From positions 1 to 64,000 of the forward strand of contig JBBRNL010000007.1 of assembly GCA_038230335.1 (NCBI GenBank): a stretch of 64,000 nt of DNA, in the 5' to 3' direction. Made by a program: the position numbers and the translations under genes. The stretch is from JBBRDU01 sp038230335 (GTDB lineage: Bacteria > Verrucomicrobiota > Verrucomicrobiia > Chthoniobacterales > UBA10450). This document shows positions 54,604 to 62,892 of this stretch, in pieces. Within the stretch, counting starts at the first letter, position 1, and every line of letters starts with the position of its first letter. Under the pieces are notes generated by a model, which saw only the letters and a list, made by a program, of their open reading frames with translations, ran no database searches and had not been told where the DNA came from.

Positions 54604-54621
54604 TGTTCCGCTTTTGGGACA
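54604..54621. promoter_or_regulatory. Enhancer-like palindrome 2 (UAS)
   Basis: TGTTCC-GCTTTTG-GGACA repeats the first palindrome with one base lost in the right arm. The left edges of the two sites are 22 bp apart, about two helical turns, placing them on the same DNA face as expected for paired activator dimers. Confidence 0.6.
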
Positions 54622-54681
54622 ATTACGTGCGCGGACGATTGAGGTTAATCGCCTCGAAAGTCTGACGAAATCAACGCGAAA

Positions 54682-55197
54682 CTATTTCGCTTTGTCGCCC
54701 GATTTTCGACCGAACAATCTTCGCTTCGGCTTCGCCTCTTCAGCGGGGGTCGCCGCTTCGGGCTTGGTCTCTTCCGCTACAGGCGTTTCTTTCTGCGGTT
54801 TAGCCGCCTTCTCTTCGACTGGCTTTTCTTCCGTGACGGGCGCGGCGTCGACCCATTCGATGAATGCGATCGAGGCGGAATCGCTCTTGCGTTGACCGAG
54901 CCGGATGATCCGGGTGTATCCACCCTTCCGATCAGGTGATCGGGGCGCGATATTCTCGAACAATTTCTTTACCGCGTTCTTTTGCCGGAGGACGGCCAGA
55001 GCGGTGCGGCGGGCGTGAAGCGAACCGTTCTTACCGAGAGTGACCATCTTTTCGGCGAGCGGGCGCACCGCCTTGGCCTTGGCCAGGGTGGTTTTGATGC
55101 GCTCGTGTTCGATCAGGCTACAGACCTGGTTCGCCAGCATGGCTTTGCGATGCGCGGCCGTGCGGCCGAGTTTGATTGTTTTCTTTTGATGCCTCAT
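54682..55197 (-). CDS. rplQ: 50S ribosomal protein L17 with a long charged C-terminal tail
   Basis: 171 aa. The first 120 residues are standard L17 (MRHQKKTIKLGRTAAHRKAM, IKTTLAKAKAVRPLAEKMVTLG, RKGGYTRIIRLGQRKSDSA). About 50 extra residues follow, rich in Glu, Lys, Pro and Ala (EEKPVEEKAAKPQKE ... PKRRLFGRKSGDKAK), a lineage-specific extension probably at the ribosome surface. It follows rpoA by 32 bp, the usual order, but the other alpha-operon ribosomal genes are absent. Confidence 0.97.
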   Translation of the reverse strand: MRHQKKTIKLGRTAAHRKAMLANQVCSLIEHERIKTTLAKAKAVRPLAEKMVTLGKNGSLHARRTALAVLRQKNAVKKLFENIAPRSPDRKGGYTRIIRLGQRKSDSASIAFIEWVDAAPVTEEKPVEEKAAKPQKETPVAEETKPEAATPAEEAKPKRRLFGRKSGDKAK

Positions 55198-55229
55198 GGC
55201 GACGAATTAATTAAAGCGGACCACCGCGG

Positions 55230-56267
55230 TTATGGTTCAACCGTCGCGCCATTGGCACCGGCTACATCGAGACCGGCCGGCACATCCACGAGTCCGGCAT
55301 CGAATTTCATGCCGAGCCCCAGGCTGAGCTGCTGCAGCTTATCCTTGATTTCGTTGAGCGATTTCTTGCCGAAGTTCCGGTACTTGAGCATCTCCGCTTC
55401 GGTCTTCTGCGCGAGCTGTCCGACCGTGGTGATGTTTGCATTGTTCAGACAGTTGGCTGCGCGCACGCTCAACTCGATTTCGTTCACGCTCATGTTGAGC
55501 AGCTTCTTCAGCTTCATGTTCTCTTCGCTGACACCGGCAGGCGTCTCGTCGAATTCGATCACGTCCTCGTTGAAATTCACGAAGACATCGAGGTGATGGC
55601 GCAAAATGGCCGAGCCCTGGAGCAAGGCATCATCCGGCGTCAACCGTCCGTCCGTCCAGACCTCGAGGATGAGCTTGTCATAGTCGGTCCGCTGACCCAC
55701 TCGCGTGTTTTCCACGGCGTATTTAACGCGGGTGACCGGTGAAAAGATGGAATCGATAGGAATCAGTCCGATGGGTTGATCGGCTCGCTTATTCTCTTCG
55801 CCCGTGGCGAAACCGCGGCCCACCCGCACTTCGAGTTCGGCGTCGAATTTATGCTTCTTATCGATGGTGCAGATGATCTGCTTGGGGTTAAGCACTTCGT
55901 AGCCTTGCACAACCTGGATGTCGCGCGCAGTGACTTCGCCTTCCTTGTTCACGCTGAGGGCAAGCTTCCGCGTTTCGTGATCGTCGGATTTAAATTTTAC
56001 CTTCTTCAGGTTCAGAACGATGTCGGTGACGTCTTCAACCACGCCCGGGAGGGTCGCGAATTCGTGCTGCGCACCGGTGATCTTGACCGCGGTGATGGCA
56101 GCGCCTTCCAGCGACGACAGAAGGACGCGGCGGAGGGAATTGCCAACCGTGTGTCCGTAACCGGCTTCGAACGGTTCAGCGACAAACTTGGCGTAGGTTT
56201 CTGTGGATGAGCTCTCTTCTTTAGTGAGAGTCTTCGGCATTTCAAAACGACCGTAACGGACTGGCAT
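55230..56267 (-). CDS. rpoA: RNA polymerase alpha subunit
   Basis: 345 aa. The N-terminal dimerisation domain has EPFEAGYGHTVGNSLRRVLLSS and the C-terminal alphaCTD has LLNMSVNEIELSVRAANCL and NFGKKSLNEIKDKL. It assembles the polymerase core, and the CTD contacts UP elements and activators. Upstream, where rpsM-rpsK-rpsD are usual, there is a 258-bp AT-rich gap and then TPM genes, so rpoA-rplQ form their own unit. No clear ribosome site precedes ATG 56267. Confidence 0.98.
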   Translation of the reverse strand: MPVRYGRFEMPKTLTKEESSSTETYAKFVAEPFEAGYGHTVGNSLRRVLLSSLEGAAITAVKITGAQHEFATLPGVVEDVTDIVLNLKKVKFKSDDHETRKLALSVNKEGEVTARDIQVVQGYEVLNPKQIICTIDKKHKFDAELEVRVGRGFATGEENKRADQPIGLIPIDSIFSPVTRVKYAVENTRVGQRTDYDKLILEVWTDGRLTPDDALLQGSAILRHHLDVFVNFNEDVIEFDETPAGVSEENMKLKKLLNMSVNEIELSVRAANCLNNANITTVGQLAQKTEAEMLKYRNFGKKSLNEIKDKLQQLSLGLGMKFDAGLVDVPAGLDVAGANGATVEP

Positions 56268-56278
56268 ATATAATTTTC

Positions 56279-56370
56279 GATTTAGGATTGGAGATTTACG
56301 ACTGATTCAGGGATGCGCCCCAACAAGGAGACGCGAAGCAGAAAAATTCGAAAATCTGAAATCTACAATC
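56279..56370. repeat. AT-rich imperfect inverted repeat upstream of rpoA
   Basis: Two 23-bp arms (56279-56301 and 56348-56370) built of GATTT/AGATT units are inverted to each other with 17 of 23 positions matching. The 46-bp centre between them contains GGAG but no gene. It lies in the probable rpoA promoter region (gap 56268-56525). It may be a repeat relic or an UP-like AT-rich stretch. Confidence 0.4.
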
Positions 56371-56525
56371 TGTCATTTAGCACCGGGTTACCCCTGGCGA
56401 GTGCGGCTTCGCATCAGGCGATGGAAGGCCCAGGGACCAACGGCGCAAGTTCAAAAACTCGCTGCGAACGGGGAATAGAGACGCAATTTGCCACCTTGGC
56501 AAGTCCGGAGTCTCCCCCTGCCCGG

Positions 56526-56963
56526 TCAGCCCTCTAATACTTCATCCGGAAGCTCATTCGAGCCGTCGCCGTCCGCCGGGAAGTGCTCGGCCAGGACTGC
56601 GCCCACATCGCGGATGGCCCCGATCATGGCCTCGGAAAAGCGTTCGCTCCGAAAGTGATCCTGCATTTTTTCGACTACCGTTCGCCAAAGTAGGTCGCCG
56701 CACTTTTCATGAATCCCCTCATCCCCGATCACGGCAAATTTATGGGCGCGGGGGGCGACAAAAATGAGCACCGCATTGCGCCGATCCGTCTTCTGCATGC
56801 CGAGCTTGTGAAATCTCGTCTGTGCGGCCGCAAGCGGATCGACCTTCAGGGCGCCGCGCTGAATGTAGACTCGGATTTGGCCGGAGGTCTTTGATTCCGC
56901 CGCGCGAATGGTTTCCACAATTCGAGCGTGATCGAGCTTGCCGATAAAATCTTTGGTACGCAT
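56526..56963 (-). CDS. Small TPM-domain protein
   Basis: 145 aa, without signal peptide. The TPM fold is seen in ARIVETIRAAESKTSGQIRVYIQRG, FHKLGMQKTDRRNAVLIFVAPRAHKFAVIGDEGIHEK (in parts) and MQDHFRSERFSEAMIGAIRDVG. TPM proteins in photosynthetic organisms assist membrane-protein turnover and some have acid phosphatase activity. Third gene of the cluster lemA - membrane TPM - this gene, 5 bp after its neighbour. Confidence 0.88.
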   Translation of the reverse strand: MRTKDFIGKLDHARIVETIRAAESKTSGQIRVYIQRGALKVDPLAAAQTRFHKLGMQKTDRRNAVLIFVAPRAHKFAVIGDEGIHEKCGDLLWRTVVEKMQDHFRSERFSEAMIGAIRDVGAVLAEHFPADGDGSNELPDEVLEG

Positions 56964-56968
56964 CGGAG

Positions 56969-57775
56969 CTACCAGCTGCCACTTGATCCGCCACCACCAA
57001 AACTTCCACCGCCTCCACTAAATCCGCCGCTATCTCCTCCCCCGGAAGACCACCCTCCCCCTGACCCGCCCGACCAGCCTCCGATAAACGGACCGCCGAA
57101 ACCGGAGTAGCGATAGCCGCGGCGTCTCTGGACCCGCCCCATGATGATCATAATGATGACGAAAACGATGAAAACGATGACGGGATGCCCGCCCCCTCGA
57201 GATCCGCCCTGGTTGCGTTCTGCCACGGTCCGGCCCGACCCTTGGTATTCACCGCGGATTGCCTTCTCGATCGATTCGATGCCGATGGCCAGGCCGCCTT
57301 CAAAGTCCTTGTCCCGAAACCTGGGTGTAATTTCGTTTTCGCGAATGTCGAAGGCAGTCGCATCCGGGAGTGCTCCTTCGAGCCCGTAGCCGACTTGGAT
57401 GGAAATCTTGTGCTCAGCCAGAAAGACGAGAAGAGCGACCCCATTCCGTTTATCCTTCTGGCCAATGGCCCAGGATTGAGCGATGCGCTGCGCATAATCT
57501 TCGATCGAGGAATCGCTTTGCATCTTGGGGAAGACCGCGACCACGATCTGGTTCGAGGTTTCACGCTCGAACTGCGCAAGTTGAGTGTTTAAGCGTTGCG
57601 CCGCTTCGATTGAAACGACCTGGGCATAGTCGTTGAAGTACCGGTCCGGCTTCGGCGGGATGGCTTCGGCGGCGAATAGGGTGGTATTCGCGGCGAAAAA
57701 CATCGCCACGACGACGAGCCGTCCGCGCAAACCCAGGGAAGGACGTTTCTCCGAAGCGTCCGACTTAGTAATCAT
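56969..57775 (-). CDS. YgcG-type TPM-domain membrane protein with Gly/Ser-rich tail
   Basis: 268 aa. N-terminal hydrophobic signal (LVVVAMFFAANTTLFAAEA), a periplasmic TPM domain (YFNDYAQVVSIEAAQRLNTQL, NQIVVAVFPKMQSDSSIEDYA, VGYGLEGALPDATAFDI), one membrane helix (IVFIVFVIIMIIMGRV) and a low-complexity tail of Gly, Ser and Trp (GGWSGGSGGGWSSGGG). This architecture is standard for proteins encoded with LemA. The basic RVQRRRGYRY after the helix suggests the tail is cytoplasmic. Confidence 0.92.
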   Translation of the reverse strand: MITKSDASEKRPSLGLRGRLVVVAMFFAANTTLFAAEAIPPKPDRYFNDYAQVVSIEAAQRLNTQLAQFERETSNQIVVAVFPKMQSDSSIEDYAQRIAQSWAIGQKDKRNGVALLVFLAEHKISIQVGYGLEGALPDATAFDIRENEITPRFRDKDFEGGLAIGIESIEKAIRGEYQGSGRTVAERNQGGSRGGGHPVIVFIVFVIIMIIMGRVQRRRGYRYSGFGGPFIGGWSGGSGGGWSSGGGDSGGFSGGGGSFGGGGSSGSW

Positions 57776-57832
57776 CGCGATATGCAGTTTACGCGAACGC
57801 CTCGGAGAGGCGTTCCTACCTTGAAGATGACC

Positions 57833-58486
57833 CTAGGGCGTCGCGCTGGCTGCCGGCACCGGTGCGGGACTGCCGAAATTAAAATTCACGGTTGGCGGTT
57901 TCTCGGCCCCCGGTTGCGCGTTGAAGAATGGCCGCACCGCGAAGCCGAACATTCCGGCGACGAGATTGGCCGGGAAGCTGCGAACCGCCGTATTGTAATT
58001 TTGAACCGCCGTATTGAAGTTTCCACGCTCGACCGAAATGCGATTTTCGCTGCCTTCAAGCTGAGCCTGTAAACTCAAGAAGTTCTGGTTTGCCTTCAGG
58101 TCGGGATAACGCTCGCTCACGACGAGCAGGCGGGAGAGCGCGTTGCTCAGCTGCCCCTGGGCCGCCTGAAACTGCTGCAATTGGGCTGCATCGGTCGGTG
58201 CTTTGCTTGCGTCGATCTGCATCCGTCCCACACTGGCGCGTGCGTTGGTCACTTCGACCAGGGTGGACTTCTCAAAATTAGCAGCGCCCTGCACCGTGCT
58301 GACCAGGTTAGGAATCAAGTCCGCGCGCCGTTGATAGACATTTTGAACCTGAGCCCAGCTCTGGTCGACGCCTTGCTGGAGCTTGACCATGCGATTGTAG
58401 ATTCCACCGATGGCAAGCCCCGCCACGATCAAGACGAAGATGAGAATAACGACAATACCGCCGCAACCGATCGCGAATTTGTTCAT
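57833..58486 (-). CDS. LemA family protein
   Basis: 217 aa. A short N-terminus, a membrane helix (IVVILIFVLIVAGLAIGGIY) and the LemA coiled-coil domain: LQQGVDQSWAQVQNVYQRRADLIPNLV, ERYPDLKANQNFLSLQAQLEGSENRI (in parts), NFNTAVQNYN, FPANLVAGMFGF. The tail is Pro/Ala-rich. LemA proteins co-occur with TPM proteins; their role is not settled but is tied to the envelope. First gene of a three-gene leftward cluster. Confidence 0.94.
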   Translation of the reverse strand: MNKFAIGCGGIVVILIFVLIVAGLAIGGIYNRMVKLQQGVDQSWAQVQNVYQRRADLIPNLVSTVQGAANFEKSTLVEVTNARASVGRMQIDASKAPTDAAQLQQFQAAQGQLSNALSRLLVVSERYPDLKANQNFLSLQAQLEGSENRISVERGNFNTAVQNYNTAVRSFPANLVAGMFGFAVRPFFNAQPGAEKPPTVNFNFGSPAPVPAASATP

Positions 58487-58562
58487 AGGATAGGGATGAA
58501 GAGTGGGTTCTGAACCGTTCGGGCATGGCGGCGGGAAGTCAAACCGGCGCGCGGGGGCTTTC

Positions 58563-59600
58563 CTATCGACCGAAGATCAGGCGCAGAAACTGTGCGTCTG
58601 AAAATTTAGCATCGGCCGATGATTGGCGCACGATCAGAGCATTCATCGACGGAATAATGAAGAGACGCTGATAGTGAGAACCAAGCCCAACGACCATGTC
58701 GGACGGAGCGCTTTTGCAAATGCAAACACCCTGCCAGGAGGCGCGTTGCCAAGGCCGGTCGAGTAGCTTCTCAATATCCGCTTCGCGGCTGAGAAAACCG
58801 GCGGGACGGTTTAACCAAAAAGTCAGACCGTATGATGGATTGGCGGCCGATCCGGTGAAGGCCTGCCGCAGCAGATCGGAAGAAACGATTTGGCGCCCGC
58901 CCAGGGTGCCCTGCCCCAATACCATCTCGCCGAGGCGCGCCCATTTTCGCGCCGATAGATGAAAACCGCTGGCGAATAACGGATTACCCTTCGCGTCCTG
59001 CTTGTATTCAATGTTCCCGATTCCGAGCGGACCGAGAACATGTTCCTGCAAATAAGAGAACGTGCTTCGGCCGTTTAACTTTCGGCGGAGTAGTTCGCCG
59101 AAAATCTGCAGATGACTTGGGCCATAAATAAAGGCGGAGCCACGCGCCGCCACGATGGGCACGCGCAAGGCCATGGCGTTGCGGTCCGCGATCGAGTCGC
59201 GATGCAGATGAGGGGCCCCATCGATTCCATCGGTAAAGTTCAGAAGCTGTCGAATGGTGATTTGCGCTTTTCGAGGATCGCTCCGCCATTCGATGATGGT
59301 GTCAGACACGCGGTCGTCCAGCCGGAACAGGCCTTCGCTTGCGGCCACCAGAGCAGCGATCCCCCAAAAGCTTTTGGTTCCGCTGAAAACAGGCCAGGCA
59401 GCATCGGACTTTCCGCCGTTCGCATAATGTTCGAAGACGGTTTGTCCCTCCTGCATAATAAGGAGCGATGTTCCGTTCTTGCCGTCGGAATACTGCGCGG
59501 CGCGCGCGCAATGGGACGGCTGCAAGGTCGGAGCCGCGGCAAGAATAGCGTGGGCCGCCCCGGAAATTCCCAGCGCGAGGCAAAGCGCTGTCAATTTCAT
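58563..59600 (-). CDS. Secreted serine beta-lactamase-fold hydrolase
   Basis: 345 aa from ATG 59600, overlapping the pheA stop in ATGA. The longer open frame upstream is only antisense-like sequence of pheA. Signal peptide (LTALCLALGISGAAHAILAAA). The nucleophile box is SGTK (Ser73-x-x-Lys76). The usual Tyr-x-Asn box reads YGPSH, a departure from the canonical form, and the third box is not obvious. Class C beta-lactamase/DD-peptidase-like esterase or peptidase; a real beta-lactamase role is unproven. Translational coupling to pheA is probably fortuitous packing. Confidence 0.82.
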   Translation of the reverse strand: MKLTALCLALGISGAAHAILAAAPTLQPSHCARAAQYSDGKNGTSLLIMQEGQTVFEHYANGGKSDAAWPVFSGTKSFWGIAALVAASEGLFRLDDRVSDTIIEWRSDPRKAQITIRQLLNFTDGIDGAPHLHRDSIADRNAMALRVPIVAARGSAFIYGPSHLQIFGELLRRKLNGRSTFSYLQEHVLGPLGIGNIEYKQDAKGNPLFASGFHLSARKWARLGEMVLGQGTLGGRQIVSSDLLRQAFTGSAANPSYGLTFWLNRPAGFLSREADIEKLLDRPWQRASWQGVCICKSAPSDMVVGLGSHYQRLFIIPSMNALIVRQSSADAKFSDAQFLRLIFGR

Positions 59601-60670
59601 GGGCGAGTCCGCTCGATATCCGGATAACTCCCCAGTACTTTCACGATGGAGCAATTCTTTTTCAGCTCTTGAATGACGGCCATGAGCAACTCGTCTTCCT
59701 GGTGTCCTTCCATATCGACAAAGAAGTAGTATTCCCAGGCCTTCCGCCGGGAGGGACGGCTCTCGATCTTGCGCAAACTCACTTTGAATTGATCGAAAGG
59801 CCGGAGCGCCTCGAACAGCGCGCCGGGCTGGTCGCGCAGACCCAACATGATCGACGTGCGGTCGAATCCCGTCCGGGGGCAACTTTGCTGGCCGATAATG
59901 AGAAACCGAGTCGTGTTGTCCGCTTTGTCTTGAATCGCGCGAGCGAGGATCGGGAGTCCGTAAACCTCCGCCGCCATTCGGCCGGCGAGAGCGCCAGAGT
60001 TTGGTTCATGGGCGGCTAATTCGGCCGCACGGGTCGTGCTCGAAACCTCGATCTTTTCGACGCCTGGCATCTCCCGGCTGAGCCAATCCCGACATTGCCC
60101 GAACACTTGCGGATGCGAATACAGTCTGGTCATTTTCTCGCGCTCGCCGCGCCCGAGAAGATGGTTCTCGATTTTCAACAAGACCTGCGCGCAGACCCGC
60201 AGATCGTAGTCCATGAACATGTCGAGCGTGTGATCCACCGCTCCCTCCGTGGAATTCTCCACTGGGACAACGCCGTAATCGGCGCGCCGGCGATGCACCT
60301 GCTCGAAGACATCGCGGATATGGGTTTGGGCCAGATACTGCACGCTGGCCCCAAACTTTTCGCGCGCGGCCTGGTGCGTCCAGGTTGCTTCCGGACCGAG
60401 ATAGGCAATCGCGATCGGTTTTTCCAGGGCCAGTGAAGCAGACATAATTTCGCGATAGATGGCGCGGACCGATTCCGAGGTGAGACGGCCTTCGTTCCGG
60501 GAGATAAGGCTTTGCAGTAATTGTTCTTCGCGCTCCGGAGAGTAGATCTCAAGACCAGACTCCTTCTTTAACGCGCCGATTTGATGGACCAGTCCGGCGC
60601 GGTCGTGCATCAGTTTGAGCAGCTGATCGTCGAGCAGGTCGATCTGCGCACGGAGTTCAGCCAGCGTCAT
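59597..60670 (-). CDS. pheA: Bifunctional chorismate mutase/prephenate dehydratase (P-protein)
   Basis: 357 aa. The AroQ chorismate mutase domain (LRAQIDLLDDQLLKLMHDRAGLV, YSPEREEQLL, AIYREIMSASLALE) is followed by the prephenate dehydratase domain (IAYLGPEATWTHQAA, YGVVPVENSTEGAVDHTLD, YSHPQVFGQCRDWL, NTTRFLIIG). The C-terminal ACT domain (SIMLGLRDQPGALFEAL, ESRPSRRKAWEYYFFVD) gives phenylalanine feedback. It makes phenylpyruvate from chorismate. Located 44 bp after scpB on the same strand. Confidence 0.97.
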   Translation of the reverse strand: MTLAELRAQIDLLDDQLLKLMHDRAGLVHQIGALKKESGLEIYSPEREEQLLQSLISRNEGRLTSESVRAIYREIMSASLALEKPIAIAYLGPEATWTHQAAREKFGASVQYLAQTHIRDVFEQVHRRRADYGVVPVENSTEGAVDHTLDMFMDYDLRVCAQVLLKIENHLLGRGEREKMTRLYSHPQVFGQCRDWLSREMPGVEKIEVSSTTRAAELAAHEPNSGALAGRMAAEVYGLPILARAIQDKADNTTRFLIIGQQSCPRTGFDRTSIMLGLRDQPGALFEALRPFDQFKVSLRKIESRPSRRKAWEYYFFVDMEGHQEDELLMAVIQELKKNCSIVKVLGSYPDIERTRP

Positions 60671-60714
60671 TTTAATATTTTGCGTTCAACGTTACGAAAA
60701 CGCCGCGGCAATTT

Positions 60715-61419
60715 CTATGAGTCGCTGGGGGCCGTGGCAGAATCGTCTGGCACCGATTGGTCTGCCGGGACGGCCGGATTAGTCGCCGCGGAGTCTGCGG
60801 AAGCTTCCGGCGGCTCCAAGAGGGGACGCGGCGCTACTGGCAAATAGCGCGTGCGCAATTCCTCGACGTTAGGCAGCTCGTCCAGGCTACGCAGGCCGAA
60901 ATGATCAAGGAACATCCGGGTCGTTTCGTAAAGCAAGGGGCGGCCCGGTATCTCGGCGCGCCCTGAGATTTTGACGAGACCGTGCTCCATCAGAGTCTGG
61001 AGCACGCCATCGATCGTCACGCCTCGCACCACTTCAACGTCCGCGCGCGTGATGGGTTGTCGATAGGCGATGATGGCAAGAGTCTCCAGGGCCGGTGAAC
61101 TCAAGCGGGCCGGCTTGGGCGCGGGGAAAAGATGTCGGACCCAGGTGCCATACTGCGGGTCGGTCACGAGCTGCCAGCCTTCCGCTTTTTCCACGAGTTG
61201 AAAGGCGCGTTGCTCTTCGATGTATTCGATCTTTAGCTGTTCGAGGCCGGCCGCGACCTCCGCTTCGCGGACTTTCGCGAAATCGTTAGGCATAAGCTCG
61301 TCTTCGCCGCCGGCCGATTTGATCGTTGCGACGATTTCACGGGTGGCCAGCGGCTTTTGCGCACTGAACAAGAGGGCTTCAATCACGTGCGCGAGTGTCA
61401 CTTGAGCTGGTGTTGACAT
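60715..61419 (-). CDS. scpB: Segregation and condensation protein ScpB
   Basis: 234 aa. Two winged-helix domains: HVIEALLFSAQKPLATREIV and LSSPALETLAIIAYRQPITRADVEVVRGV, then TLMEHGLVKISGRAEIPGRPLLYETT. A disordered Ala/Pro/Ser tail follows. ScpB joins ScpA and SMC in chromosome condensation; scpA is not in the window. The start ATG shares one base with the glmM stop (TAATG), so the two are coupled. Confidence 0.95.
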   Translation of the reverse strand: MSTPAQVTLAHVIEALLFSAQKPLATREIVATIKSAGGEDELMPNDFAKVREAEVAAGLEQLKIEYIEEQRAFQLVEKAEGWQLVTDPQYGTWVRHLFPAPKPARLSSPALETLAIIAYRQPITRADVEVVRGVTIDGVLQTLMEHGLVKISGRAEIPGRPLLYETTRMFLDHFGLRSLDELPNVEELRTRYLPVAPRPLLEPPEASADSAATNPAVPADQSVPDDSATAPSDS

Positions 61420-62801
61420 TAGTTGACTCCGATCGCCTTCTGAATCGCTTCAGCGATGCGATCAGCCTGACGATCAATCTGGGTGAGCTCGCGTCCTTCG
61501 ATGAGGAGCCGGATTTTCGGCTCGGTTCCCGAATAGCGCAAGAGAACGCGCCCTTTCCCGGCCAGTTCGCGCTCCGCTTCGTCCCGTAGTTTCACCACCT
61601 CGCGCAGCTCGTCGATGGGAGGCTTGGCTTTTACCTTCAGGTTGCGCTGGGCTTGCGGATATTTTTTTAAACACCGTTTCAATTCGCTCAAAGGTGTGCC
61701 GGTTTCGTGCATGATCCTGAGGATCTGCAAGGCGCTGACAATGCCGTCGCCCGTCGTGCTGAAGTCACGAAAGATGATGTGCCCGCTTTGTTCTCCGCCC
61801 AGATTCATTTTGCCCCGCAACATTTCTTCGATGACATAACGGTCTCCCACTTTTGTGCGGGTCACTTTGCCGCCCGCTGTGGTCAGCGTTTCGTCGAGAC
61901 CGAAATTACTCATGACCGTGGCGACGAGCGTGTTTTGCTGGAGTTGGCCGGAACGTAAAAGATCGATTGCGGCGATGGCCAGAATTTCGTCGCCGTCCAC
62001 GATTTCTCCTTTTTCATCACAGAGCAAAACGCGATCAGCATCTCCATCGTGGGTGATGCCGACGTTCGCGCCGGTTTCCCGCACGATGCGCTGAATTTCC
62101 GCGGGGTGCGTGCTGCCACAGTTCGCGTTGATGTTGGTCCCGTTAGGCTCGTTATGCGCGACCGTCACTTCGGCGCCGAGCTCTCGCAAAATACAAGGGG
62201 TCGACTTGTAGGCGGCGCCGTTCGCCACGTCCACGGCAATACACATTTCTTCGAGGGACATGCGCCGCGGGAAGCTCGCCTTGGCGAATTCGACGTAGCG
62301 GCCGAGCGCGTCATCGATGCGAGCGGCCCGCCCGATTTTTCCGGCGGTCGGCCGAACTGAATCGATCGCACCGGTAAACACGAGCTGCTCGATTTTTTCC
62401 TCGATTTGATCGTCGAGCTTGTAGCCATCGTGTCGGAAGAACTTAATGCCATTATCTTCGTACGGATTGTGCGACGCGGAGAGCATGATGCCAGCGTCGG
62501 CGCGCAACGACCGGGTGATATAGGCGACGCCCGGAGTGGGAAGTGGCCCAATGAGAAGGACGTCGACGCCGAGAGAGGTGATGCCGGCGACGAGAGCATT
62601 TTCCAGCATGTATCCAGACAGCCGCGTGTCCTTGCCGAGGACGATCTTCGGACGAGCGCCTTCCGGGATGGTGCGCGGATTCAACTGCGTAAAGACATGG
62701 GCGGCGGCGCGCCCCAGCTTTAAGGCTGTCTCCGCCGTAACGGGTTCGACGTTGGCGACGCCGCGAACCCCGTCGGTACCAAAAATTTTCTTGGTTTGCA
62801 C
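61419..62801 (-). CDS. glmM: Phosphoglucosamine mutase
   Basis: 460 aa from GTG 62801, giving the family-typical start MQTKKIFGTDGVRG; a TTG at 62837 would add 12 residues. Key elements: phosphoserine loop MLSASHNPYEDNG (Ser110), metal loop THDGDADR, sugar loop GGEQSGHI and the C-terminal phosphate-binding RYSGTEPKIR. It converts glucosamine 6-phosphate to glucosamine 1-phosphate for UDP-GlcNAc, peptidoglycan and lipid A. Runs into scpB and pheA in one direction. Confidence 0.96.
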   Translation of the reverse strand: MQTKKIFGTDGVRGVANVEPVTAETALKLGRAAAHVFTQLNPRTIPEGARPKIVLGKDTRLSGYMLENALVAGITSLGVDVLLIGPLPTPGVAYITRSLRADAGIMLSASHNPYEDNGIKFFRHDGYKLDDQIEEKIEQLVFTGAIDSVRPTAGKIGRAARIDDALGRYVEFAKASFPRRMSLEEMCIAVDVANGAAYKSTPCILRELGAEVTVAHNEPNGTNINANCGSTHPAEIQRIVRETGANVGITHDGDADRVLLCDEKGEIVDGDEILAIAAIDLLRSGQLQQNTLVATVMSNFGLDETLTTAGGKVTRTKVGDRYVIEEMLRGKMNLGGEQSGHIIFRDFSTTGDGIVSALQILRIMHETGTPLSELKRCLKKYPQAQRNLKVKAKPPIDELREVVKLRDEAERELAGKGRVLLRYSGTEPKIRLLIEGRELTQIDRQADRIAEAIQKAIGVN

Positions 62802-62892
62802 TACGTCGTAATGGAGGCGCTGGGTTCTGCTTCGCAAACCAAATCGTGCGCGATCAGGGCAGATCGGATCGTCGAAACTGATGTGGCCTGGA

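Noticed and set aside
59601..59882. N-terminal extension of the serine hydrolase over pheA
   Set aside because: The added 94 residues are out-of-frame pheA sequence; the ATG at 59600 begins a normal signal peptide.
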